Below are positions 23,441 to 33,679 of a stretch of 51,153 nucleotides of DNA, piece after piece (the first letter of the stretch is position 1; each line of letters opens with the position of its first letter). The DNA comes from Psilocybe azurescens (taxonomy: Eukaryota > Basidiomycota > Agaricomycetes > Agaricales > Agrocybaceae). Where the stretch lies: the NCBI GenBank assembly GCA_023853785.1, contig JAJIRX010000402.1, forward strand, positions 1 to 51,153, read 5' to 3'. Under the pieces are notes generated by a model, which saw only the letters and a program-made list of their open reading frames with translations, searched no databases and had not been told where the DNA came from. The position numbers were made by a program, and so were the translations under genes.

Positions 23441-23849
23441 CGTATTTTGTCTGTGCAAATAGTCTCACATTGTTACATAGTTTCCCACACCCCCATGTAC
23501 CCGCTAGCCTACCGTTTCTCATCCATGAGCGCAGTTTCACACAGTCCCAAATCCGTGCACCTGGTCCCACCCATCCGCACCCCATCTCCCGTTTGTGGGC
23601 ATCATAGCTTGTCCACGCATGTCATAGCTTGTCCGTGCGCATCATAGCTTGTCCGTGCGCATCATCGCCAATATGTATGAACTGAAATACATCATCTAGC
23701 AACACTGCAAGAGTACAGAGCTTGGTTAGAACGCCCCCCAGAACTTGTCTTGCACCTCAGAGCCCTCATGGTTTCCTTTTGGTGATTTGTTTTGTTTTTT
23801 TTTGTTTATCTTTTTCCACACCTAGAGCACCATTGGCACATCAGCACCT

Positions 23850-23946
23850 TGAGGCTTGGAGCACGAGATTCTGAATACATAGCATGAGAGAATATGAAAA
23901 TAGCACAGAGGCTATCTGACATGGGTAACAATAGATGATGCACATC
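23850..23946 (-). mobile_element. LTR fragment, opposite orientation
   Basis: Read on the minus strand from 23946: TGATGTGCATCATC, CCATGTCAGATAGCC, then CAGAATCTCGTGCTC, matching the plus-strand LTR head at 22388-22480 over about 95 bp. No polypurine tract precedes it, so it is a fragment of another copy. Confidence 0.62.
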
Positions 23947-23959
23947 AGAGACATAAGGG

Positions 23960-24934
23960 AAAGCAAGCTGGGGAGCAAGGGTTGGCAGAACCACAAGCTC
24001 ATGGAAAGCAGAACCCTGGATGGGGTTCTCAAGTGTCCAATGATTGTAGGGCATGGATGGGTCTGTAGAAGTGAAAGACAGTAGAAAATGAGTGACTATG
24101 GAACTGAAAAATCATCATGTCTATCTGTGGTATTAAGCTAAAAGTCCTGTTGTGCACAGACCTCAGTGACAGGAAGGTGGACAGCACTGGATAAGATCCG
24201 ATTTTCCAAGCTCTGTGCTAAAGACCATCTTCACTCTAGTTTGAATGACCCTTGTGGCAGCAGTCACTGAGTTCATTGTCTTTGCAGGATCAAGTCCATT
24301 TTTAAAGGTATTGTGTTCTAAAAAATGAGTTGGAATTTATTTGAGGCCGTCAGCTGCCCCAGAGATTGAAGGAGTGGAAGGAAAGGAGGAGATTATGGTG
24401 GACGAGACGAACAAGTGCACATGAGCTCCCTATCTTCAATTCAGATCATGGCTGTGCTTCATTGTTTGGCTAGGCACAAAGCCATGTGACCTCGCACGGA
24501 AATGTTTCAACTTTCACAAAAATATGCAAAGGGCAGTAATGAACCCAGAGTTTATTTATTGCATTCAGATATTCAAGGTATAAAATTTTTGGTGAGGCGA
24601 TATGTGATTCTGCCTCTGTGAGGCTGGCTATTTCGCGGCAGACTTGGCTGAACAAGGAAAAAGTGCTGTGATGGCTAAACTAGATTAGTCTGCTGTGTAT
24701 AGTGCTAATTTGAAAAATCATTTGGATATTTTTACATTCTCAGTCAAGAGAACAGATCTCAAGCTTTCCAATGATATAAAATCTGTGATATTTTGTTGAG
24801 TACATGAAGCTGCAGAAAATCAGGGGCCAGCTTCCTGATTACATATGGTACCTAACCCAAACTATATGCGTATAACAAAATTACTGTGCATGGGCCACTG
24901 ACAGCTAAATTTATGTCAATAGAGTAGCGTCCAG
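23960..24934. other. No gene recognised
   Basis: Short open frames only, with no domain, no splice pattern and no repeat that could be supported. Confidence 0.4.
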
Positions 24935-24942
24935 ACTGTGAC

Positions 24943-25535
24943 TAGTGATGTGCTGGCTTGGGCTCAAAGCCTGAAGCTGGCCGAGCTGAGCTGTCGGTAG
25001 CTGAGGCCATTGAAAGCCCTCAGCTAGGCTCAAGGCGGCCCACGGTGCAGGTTTTAGATTCTGAAAGCTGTAAGCCATGGCCTAGGCCACGGCTTCAGGT
25101 GGTTGAAGTTGAGCTTCTGCAGTCTTGAATTATGAAGTTTATCTCGATGTTCAGGCCTGTGAAAAATTGATAATTCTTACTCGGACTCAGTGTGTAAATG
25201 TGTTCCAGCACATACTAATATGCCTCTGTAAATATCTCATATAGTGACTCTTCTGGGTCTCAAATATTTGTGAACTATGTACCCAGTATGCTACGATGAC
25301 ATTTTGCAACAAAAACTCGAAACTTACATGTTCTTGGTCAGGTCTCAAACGGCTCTTGCAACGTGACCATGTAGTCACATGACTTTCACCCACAGGCCGC
25401 AGCCCAAGCCTGAACCAAGCCAAAGCCGGCCTAGGCCTGCTGGTATGGCTCAAGCTCCAATTTCTCGAAGCCCAGGCTTGAAAATACCAGGCTCAAGCTG
25501 CGGCTTTCAGGCTGAGCCGAGCCGGCACATCACTA
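24943..25535. mobile_element. 593-bp hAT-type MITE, TSD ACTGTGAC
   Basis: Ends are TAGTGATGTGCTGGCTTGGG on the left and the inverted TAGTGATGTGCCGGCTCGGC on the right. The 8-bp ACTGTGAC is repeated exactly outside both ends (24935-24942 and 25536-25543). An 8-bp duplication with a TAGTG/CAGTG-type terminus is characteristic of hAT elements. Subterminal AAGCCTGAAGC/GCCTGAGC-like motifs repeat in both arms, as transposase sites do. No transposase is encoded. Confidence 0.9.
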
Positions 25536-27965
25536 ACTGTGACTCAGTGTTTCAAGTGGAGTTACAGAGCTTTGCATAACCGTTTACACAACAACTTTGT
25601 TGAAACTATGTTTGCATTTGTATGGTACGTTACGGGCCTGTCAGAATTGTCACGCATCAGAAATGGATCTTCATCGGGAAGCATCAAGGAAGCGTGAGCT
25701 TCTCACGTCCTGCCCACCATGGCGCCTCAGGTATCCGACGATACTATCAAGATTAGGGAGATTCAAATTTTTGAGTATTTCATAAATTTTGAAATCAGTA
25801 ATCGATCCCTTGCCTCAAAATTTACAGGTGTATATTAACATGTCTAAAGAGCTGAAATACAAAATTTCTTGGGTAAAGGTGGTTTGGTTCCAGCAGCGGA
25901 GCAATTCCGTGTCTGAAAGTCCCAAAATCATAGAGATTCAAATTTTTTGTCATGGTGAGTCACAATGGCGCTTCAATCTCCACCGGCAGATAAACACAAT
26001 TCTTGTTGAGTTCTTGCTCGTGCATTGTATTTCGAGTCATAATGAGCCAGCCACACCGAGGCAAGTGTATTAAAACAAGTCTATGATACTTTCTACTGAT
26101 ATTATATGCAATGAAATATGTACAGGTGAAATATAAAGGTGCTATATACAAGACTCGGAATTACTATTGGAAAGGGTAAGTAGTCATCAGTATATACATG
26201 AAAGAGTGTGAGGGTGTCGTTTATATAACAGGTGGGATTAGTACTAGTAAGGGTACGGGTAGTATGGGACATGATGGTTAGCTGTGTGAGGGCAGGGAGG
26301 CCGAAGTGGTGGGTGTAGATGAACTGAGGAGGTACCACAGATGATTGGAATGGTACAGGAGCTGGAAAAGGAAGTGCAGGCATAACATTGGATATGTTTG
26401 ACGAAGAGGAAGGGCATTTGAAGGGTGAGGGAGACTATGAGGCTGCACCAAAGGAGGTGGTACAAGGGAAGGACCAGCACCAGATGCATTGTTTTCATTC
26501 ACCTGCGGACATCGTCGAGAGTTGAATAACCCTTCAAACTGTGGATCTTGACATTTCTTGGGGTGTGAATCAAAGTGGGCAGTGATATGATCCTGGATAT
26601 CCTTTTTGTGGGCTTTTCTTTACTGTGTGTGACTTCCCTGATCCCCAATGCATAGGCAACGTCGTGTTAGTTTTTGTGATTAAACACTTTGTTTCTAATG
26701 TTCTACACTTGATATTTGGACTTGTACAAATGGACACTTAGCTAGAATTCGCTCTTTTCGGTGTTTTTGCACACTGTTCTGTTAATAACGTTTTGTAGAG
26801 TAAAGTTATTCAAATTCTGATCACTGATCCGGAATCCCCTCGTTGAGACGGTTCCGGTGATATATAATTTGTCACGTAATTATAGGTTTGGTGTTTTGAC
26901 GCAATATTGTGGACACCTATAGTCACGCCTCGCCATTTTTAGACACTTAGCCATGTAAAAGACCAGTATTCCTACTATGTCTGAGGAAACAAAGACACTA
27001 GAACAAGATTTGGAGTCTACAGAAGCAATTTACTATTTTCACTCATACTTGTCATTGTTGCGCATTTGAGATTTGACACTATTGTTACTCATCAGTATAG
27101 CTACTGATTTATGCATTATTGTTTATTTCTAACACGTCGAGGAGGTCAGGTCTTGACTTTGAGCCCAATGCTCCCGAGAACGCATTGTTTGGGTCTCGAG
27201 TGAGTCGAATGTGTTGTCGTTCTTCTTCTTCTGCCTCTCGTTGATCACGTGCCATTTGCTTTTTCTGTTGCTCTGCCTCCTTATATGCCTCCTTTTCTGC
27301 TGCAGCCTGCCATCCATGAGCTGATGTCAAAGTCTGGGCCTCGACATTCAGCTTCGGTTGTTTGGAAGACCTGTTGTCACGAGTGTTCAGTTTCCGCTTG
27401 AGGCCTTGAATATCATCCTCAGCCATGGAAAGGTGGGCCCGCATAGAAATAGCCTCGGACTCAAGCTGGGTGACACGATCTGCCAGCTGTTCAAGTCGGC
27501 TTTTTGCCTTTCTTCTCTGCAAGGAGCCGGTACTTTTTCCGGGTGATGCAGATGGGAGTGTGAAGGGCTGGCAAGTGCATAAAAGATGCAGGGGGAACAG
27601 GTGTTGGTCTAGGTGAAGGGATCGAAGATGGTAATTGCATGGAAGGCATTGATGGTGCGAAAGGCATTGATGGCACAAAAGGCATTGACGGCGACGTGGA
27701 AGATGCTGAAGGGGTCTGGAGTGGATGAATCCGTGAATCTGTGAGGAACCCAAATGGGTCAAAAACCGGTGGTGAGGGTGCTGGACCAGTGAAGTCGTTC
27801 AAAAGTCCCTCAGAGGTTTCTTCATCATCCTTGTCATTCTCATCTTCTGTGTCACTGTCATCTTCTCTTGCACCCTCTGGATCATTGCCTTCTTCATCTG
27901 ACGCATAGAAATCATTACCAATGGTAACATTGTCGTCTGAAACCAGATAACTTGGGAGGACTTGT

Positions 27966-28963
27966 CACTCCCCGTGTTCTGATCAGCGCTGATCGGAAAT
28001 TGAGATTTTCCGATCAGTTCTGATCAGCGACCAAAAACACTTTTCACCACCCAAATGGCCTGCAATTGCCCAAATTTTTGGCTAAACAGATCTGAACAGA
28101 TCTGATCAGAAAACTCGGAACTGTTCAGCCAACTCAGAAACTGAGTCAATTATTTTCAACAAAAAACTGAGCAGTACTACTCAGCTCCAGGTCAGATTAT
28201 CTGTAATAAAATAAATGTCACATACCAGGAATTAAGGGATCTGCACCTAATTTGGTACTGTCTGCAGTATATACAAAGAAAATCCTTGTTTGAAGTGAGC
28301 ATTCAATATTCAAGTAATAAAATTTAAAAATGCATTCATTAAAAATTGAACCCAGGGCTACAGACAAGTCACATAACTTGAACTTTACAGTATTTTGGAT
28401 ATTGGACATGCTGACATAATTTTCATATGATGAGATAATTACAAGCATATTGCCCTCAATTTTCTGATCATTTTGATATATAATATGTGGATATAGCTTG
28501 AGAGGAAGTGCCAGAATATATTATTGGGTGTTGTAAAAAAGGGTATATAATTCATTAAATGTGGAAGATATCACAAGCATTAATAGTGTAGTTGGTAAAG
28601 CATGTGTAGAATTAGTATATATAAAGCTGTTGGTTCAATTCCTGTTGAGTGCATATTATAATTTCGCATTTATTACAAATATCATGTGACTTTAGTAGCT
28701 TATGTAAGAGCTTATGTAACACTGACTAAGCAGAAATATTATGTGATTTTGATAGTGTATTTAAAACTTATATAAGAAATCATTATGTAATGCTGACTAA
28801 ACACAAATATCATGTGACTTCAGCACTTGCAGTTTATTATGTCTGTATATGACAGATTTCTGAGTAGATCTGTGCAGAACTGTATAGTTCTGTTCAGATC
28901 TACTCAGATCTGCTCAGAGTTACTCAGCACTGAGTAGTGCTGATCAGAGCTTGTGGAGGAGTG
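27966..28963. mobile_element. ~1 kb MITE inside the pogo gene (TCTGATCAGC termini)
   Basis: Both ends carry TCTGATCAGC in inverted orientation (27978 and 28949), preceded outward by CACTCC. Both flanks repeat GATCTGATCAG/GATCTACTCAG-type motifs many times. Pogo coding sequence stops at one side and resumes at the other, which shows it is an insertion. A direct target duplication was not found, so the ends are approximate. Confidence 0.62.
28577..28653 (+). other. tRNA-like sequence (A and B boxes), degenerate
   Basis: TAGTGTAGTTGG fits a Pol III A box and GGTTCAATTCC a B box, 50 nt apart. The flanks GCATTAA and TTGAGTGC can pair as an acceptor-like stem with one mismatch. The T and anticodon arms are poor, so this is a tRNA-derived relic or the head of a SINE, not a working tRNA gene. 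It lies inside the MITE. Confidence 0.45.
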
Positions 28964-31100
28964 TAAAGTACTGTAACTTGGGGGAACATGACGAGCTGAC
29001 ATTGAGGTGGGGTAGCAGCTGCTTTTCTGAAATGCCTGCTTGATCGTTGATGCTTTGAATGTAGCAGACTGCAATGCCATATACTCCTTGACAAAATTCT
29101 CCGTGGCATTTCCTCATCGGTATCTTCCATAACTTCATCGCATCGGTCGGCCCAGGCTCTAGAGAATGGTCCAAATACACCAACATCAAGGGGCTGGAGC
29201 ATGTGGGTTGTATGAGGAGGTAAGCAGAAAAGCATGATCCCATGTGAGATTGCCATGTCGATGATTTTGAGAGACTTGTGGGATCCGTGACCGTCGTGAA
29301 ATGAGTAAAATTGGTGTTTTTGAAGTGTTTTGCGCTGTTGCCTGAGGGATGAATGATTTCTCGAACCAGTCTGCATACAAAAATTGGACGTCCAGCTGTT
29401 TTCAGATGTTGAAATGCTGTTAAGATTATCAGCCTAAAAGCATAGAGTGTCTGACAGATGACACAAACTTACATGATATTATCGTCAACCTCAAACCATT
29501 CCGGACAGAATTCCTTTCCTTGAAAGACGAAACCAGGCTGAAGGCTTGTTCCGCCTGCACAAACACACTCAATGATCGTGACCAGTTCAAGATTGGCGCT
29601 TCGCTGTCTGTACCTCGGACGATGGTTACGAGGAACAAAATACTTCTGCGATGACAACTTTCTCCCCCACCTCGTTGGCAGCCTTTTCATCCATGTTGTA
29701 CATATTTCTAGGCTCGATATTGTATTTCTTAACGAGGTGATCCAGTTCTTCAAAGCAGTGGTTGACGACAGGTCGGTTAAAGGCTTGGGCACGCTTTGGG
29801 TCCTGCCCGGAAGGCTTTCCAAGGGTAATCTCAGGCCATCGTCCAAGGAATAAACGAATCCATGATTTGCTTGGTTTTTTACCGGGATATGCACTGGGCT
29901 TTCTTTCGAATTGTCCGTTTACTGAGTGGGTGGGAGGTATTTGAATAAAAATGAATCCAGTCAACAAGGACGTGTTCTGCCTCCGGAGCAAGAAGCTGCT
30001 GAGAGCAGTGGGCTTCCTTGTAGGGCTGGGTGATTCCATGATAGCAGTTACAAAGGGTATGGTAAGGAATATTAACACCATAACACTCATTAATATCTTT
30101 GCGGACAACAGCAATATTTGGCTTCTGCATGAGCTTGAGAAGCTGAACAGCCTCATTGAGACGCTTTTCGATCTGGGTGTCATTGGCTGTAATAACTCTC
30201 TTGGGGCACATACCATTGTCCGCGCAGACACTGGGTGGCGTGTGGGTGGTCAGTCAACAAAACAGAGTGACTTAAATGAGGACATGTCGTGTTTAAAGCA
30301 GAGTTTAAAGTACATCAATCATGATTCTTTGAATTGTCACATTTTCCAATCTTTCATATCTAGAACCTCAAAGAACACCTTCCTGAGGCTGAAATTTTGC
30401 ATGGAGCGTTTTTAATACACATAGAACACTTCTACAAATTTACATACAATTTGAGTAATATTTGAAGGTTAAATTCTACGTTCAAGGTCTCAATGTGTTG
30501 AGTGATCGCCAAAGATCATGGAATTGAATCACCTTCCTAATAATATTTCGCCGATATTTTTGATATCCATTACTGGTAGTCATATTGGCTTTGGACTATT
30601 AAAAAATATTGAGAAATAAAAAGTGTTTTGGCAGTCAGAATGCACAATTTGAATCTCTGTATCCGTTTGAATCCCGATGCACGTGATAGTATGCGTGCCC
30701 GGATCGTCGTCTGGCATGACGAGAAGCATCTTTAACCAAAACAGATTGCAGACCTTGAAGGATGTTGCAACAAAACTGTCTACATCATACTTTGGTACCA
30801 CCGTAACTACAGCACTCTTCGGAAACCGAAGCCGTTCTTTGAATATGGGAGATATGAATTACATATCATCGTTGATTGACGCTGACCAAGAAGTTGAGCA
30901 CGACGGTGAGCATACTTCAACATTGGTAAAGATCGTTGATGGCAGGCTGTGTAAATGTGCCTTCGCCACTGAGAGCTGCACATGAGTCATGACCCAGACC
31001 ATGATTTCTCGATCGGTTCTGTGTCATATGTCAGCACATACAAATAGGGTTTGGCAAGTTTTCGCAACATGGTTGTGTAAACGGTTATGCAAAGCACTGT

Positions 31101-31255
31101 AAAGGCCCACATACTGATGTTACACTGTAGTATAGTATATGATACAAAGTACAATTACAGTGTAGCATTCCATATGGATTCAATAATTCCTTTGAGCCGC
31201 CCAATGTATCCTATCTTTAAATAGCAATCCACACTGTACCATATTATATGGGCCA
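31101..31255 (+). repeat. Left TIR and target duplication of the KDZ element
   Basis: AAAGGCC, then CACATACTGATGTTACACTG. Conserved with the right end are ACAATTACAGTGT (31151 on), CATATGG, TAATTCC, TGAGCCG and ACACTGTACCAT (31232 on). ACACTGTA/TACAGTGT occurs several times in each arm and is a candidate transposase site. Confidence 0.85.
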
Positions 31256-32226
31256 GTGAATGGAGGCAATCCAACCACTTGATGGGTACATACCCCATAT
31301 ATCCATCGCACGTCAGGGTTGCTCTGGCCAGGACATGGTTTGCACATTCCTCGGGTCGGGTCGGGACCGGGTCGGATGCCGGCTTTCTGACTTCATTTCA
31401 TATATGGGCTGGATTGCACTAAATTTTCAATGTGCATGAAACCATACCTCTTCTATCTCCCATTCGGTCCAAAGTTCAAACTATGCGCCCAAAAAATATG
31501 TGCTCTCCGGCCCGTGTCCGAACTTTACCGGGGCCTGAGTGAGGCCATTAGTTTTACCAAGATGGAAGTGATAAACCTTACGGGAGTCCGTGTAAATAAA
31601 TTGTCCGACCCATGTCCGAGCCGAAAGGTTCAATAGGGTCTGCAACCCTTGAGGAATGTAGTCTCTGTCTGCTAGGCAAAAATTAGAGGTATATTTCAGT
31701 GGTATATTGATGGGTTGGGACAGGCTCGGGACGGGCGCAGCACGGAACGCCGGGCCAGGACAGTTGGACATGACGATCTCACTTACTGCATGACATTGCT
31801 CACTTCCCGCATGGTATGAAAATGGCCGTCTCTGTTATCTCAAATCCACATGTCGGGTCGGGCTCGGGGCAGACACGGCATTCTCATGTTTCAAAATTCC
31901 TGTTTGTCTTCAGGTAGATACCCTTGTCATTCATGCTCAGGTACTGTATACGAAAATTCACATCTCGGATTGGGAACGGGCCGGGTGTGGTAATCTCACT
32001 ACTGTTCTGCATGGATTGAAAACACAGACATTTTTATGAAGGCAGAAAGGAAGCAGTGTGTGATAATATGAAACGACACGGAAAGTCAGAGCGTATGCCG
32101 GGTCCGTCCCGTGCCGGCAGCGGTGGCATTTCGAAATGACTAGTGCATCTTAGTTCCATTGAGTCGCTGCCAAAAGTAATCACCTGAAATGAGATGCATT
32201 CACTGATTCAAAAACAGATAGAGCAT
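31256..32226. other. Left non-coding margin of the KDZ element
   Basis: No coding domain. It carries at least five copies of the GGGTCGGG-type motif. It separates the TIR from the first gene, as expected of a subterminal regulatory region. Confidence 0.5.
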
Positions 32227-33028
32227 TCAACTATTCGTAGAGAATCCGGCCCTTTCCCTTGCCTTTGCCCGAATTATCATATTCGGAGCACCAGTTGCGT
32301 TCTTTTCTGGCCGTGCCGTTTGCGATCCTTCAATCCCATCATCCATGTCCGCTGTATTTGCATCAGTATGCACATTATCACGATATTTTCTCTCGAATTC
32401 AATCAAAGCGTTTTGCAGGCGCTTGTGACTCATTAGCAAGACCTTTCTTGTGAAGGTCCACGGCTTTCAACTTAGCGACTTCAGCCAGATACAGGCGATT
32501 TGCTGCATCCTTATAGGAGGCTCCGAGCCGGTTCGTGGTCGCAACGACTTCGGCATGAATATTGAGACGCTCCTCATTGCTTAAATCCTTATAATCATTA
32601 GAATAATGCTGATGCAGTACCGGTATTGAGCTTATGGGATTGGGTGGAACCCTGATGTGCTCCTCTGCAATTTCAACAAACGGCTGATTAAGTACCTGAG
32701 AGCTCTAACCATATTTAGCATGGGACGGGAAACAAAATAAAACCGGGACGGAACAATAAAACCGGGACGGACCCGAACGGAGTGTACTAAATCATCCCCG
32801 GGCCCGGTGCTGGGTCATGTTGAATACTGACCTTGCGTTCCGCTATAGTCGTCTCCATTTTTTCTTCTCACGATATGCCTGAAAGGATTGGAGGAGATCG
32901 GGAAGTATAAATTGAGGGACAAGATATCCCTCTTTCTTGTCTGCTGCTTTAGGGATAATAACATATCCCTCTGGGACTGAAGATGTATGTGTCTCGGGGT
33001 TAGGCATGGTGGTTGTAAAGTAAGTCAC
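32227..33028 (-). CDS. Unrecognised small helical protein of the KDZ element
   Basis: Starts MTYFTTTMPNPETHTSS at 33028 and continues GYVIIPKAADKKEGYLVPQF. Donor GTCAGT near 32837 and an acceptor near 32702 would remove ~135 nt holding the GGGACGGG motif. Then LNQPFVEIAEEHIRVPPNP, NEERLNIHAEVVATTNRL, DAANRLYLAEVAKLKAVDLH follow, and after a one-base shift MSHKRLQNALIEFERKYRDN to the stop at 32227. The A6 run near the first donor may also have slipped. Mostly alpha-helical and charged; no domain recognised. It is transcribed divergently from the next gene. Confidence 0.55.
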
Positions 33029-33215
33029 ACTGAGTGTTTAGGGGTTACGACGCGATTGTGGCTGCAGTGTTGATGCTTATTTGGCAGATTGATGGCTGGT
33101 TGATGTTTACCATCACCGCATTTTTTCCGCTCTTCAATTACCGTAACTTCCCTGTGCCGATCCGCCAACTTTCGCGTGCAAACCCGCTTCCCACTTACCA
33201 GTTTCAACGCAAAAT
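33029..33215. promoter_or_regulatory. Divergent promoter region
   Basis: A 187-bp gap between two start codons facing away from each other (33028 minus, 33216 plus). Both genes must be driven from it, so co-regulation is likely. No TATA box stands out. Confidence 0.5.
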
Positions 33216-33600
33216 ATGTCCAATAAAACCATCTTCGCGAATTCCGATGCTCTTGTTGGCTCCTTGTTGCATCTGGACGACTTGATGCAAAAAGGCGCTA
33301 ATAACGGCAATATCCTGGACGTTCTGAAGGCACAGAAGCAGGGTTTGGTAAGTACATTTGCCATGTTAACATTATATGTTCTGACCAAAGATTTAGAGAA
33401 ATGTTTTAATTGCCGACAACGAAGGTCTATTTAAAGAAACAATCGACGCCTACGGCCATCTTTTCTTGTGGGCCCCTATGTACGAATACTACGAAACTTA
33501 CAAGAACCCAGATTTTGACCCCGCCCGGTTTGCGGAAAAGTACAACAAACATCGCGCCGAATCCAGGGAACAATCAAGGGAGGTGATGGGACACGCATGA
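33216..33600 (+). CDS. Unrecognised small protein of the KDZ element, 2 exons
   Basis: Exon 1 33216-33347 (MSNKTIFANSDALVGSLLHL, then DDLMQKGANNGNILDVLKAQ), intron GTAAGT...TTTAG, exon 2 33397-33600 (RNVLIADNEGLFKETIDAYG, then HLFLWAPMYEYYETYKNPDF). Phases match and the frame is clean, giving 111 residues. No domain recognised. It is one of the few genes in the window without an indel. It precedes the zinc-cluster gene by 80 bp on the same strand. Confidence 0.65.
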
Positions 33601-33679
33601 AGGGAGTGGTTTTGGAGTCGGCAAGGCAGGCTGGAAGGGCAAGGAGAGCACGGTCCGGTCAGGCGAACGGTCAGGCAAG

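Larger units (their letters stand above)
27109..30211 (-). pseudogene. Pogo (DDE_1) transposase, decayed and interrupted
   Basis: The N-terminal helix-turn-helix and CENP-B-like parts read PYHTLCNCYHGITQPYKEAH and HPLSKRTIRKKAQ (30211-29890). In shifted frames follow PGKKPSKSWIRLFLGRWPEI, AQAFNRPVVNH, and the catalytic core: MYNMDEK (first Asp, about 29690), RSANLELVTIIECVCAGGTS, EFCPEWFEVDD, DGHGSHKSLKIID (second Asp, about 29270) and LPPHTTHMLQPLDVGVFGP (third Asp, about 29175). After a MITE insertion the acidic C-terminal tail resumes (YLVSDDNVTIGND at about 27950) and ends in a Gln/Glu-rich coiled coil (LEQLADRVTQLESEA) at 27109. At least four frame changes show it is inactive. All three catalytic Asp codons survive. 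Confidence 0.85.
25564..31099. mobile_element. Pogo-type DNA transposon, 5.5 kb, TA target
   Basis: Left end CAGAGCTTTGCATAACCG (25564 on) and the inverted right end CAGTGCTTTGCATAACCG (ending 31099) match at about 30 of 33 bp. TA flanks both sides (25562-25563 and 31100-31101). A CAG terminus and TA duplication are typical of the Tc1/mariner pogo group, in line with the pogo transposase relic inside. The left third (25.8-27.1 kb) has no transposase. It includes a coding-like stretch DIQDHITAHFDSHPKKC near 26610-26540 (minus) of unknown origin. A further MITE sits at 27.97-28.96 kb. Confidence 0.87.

Noticed and set aside
28577..28653. Functional tRNA gene
   Set aside because: A and B boxes are present but the T and anticodon arms do not pair properly.
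30041..30415. Plus-strand open frame opposite the p​ogo transposase
   Set aside because: Antisense shadow of the transposase N-terminus and its upstream region; no motif of its own.
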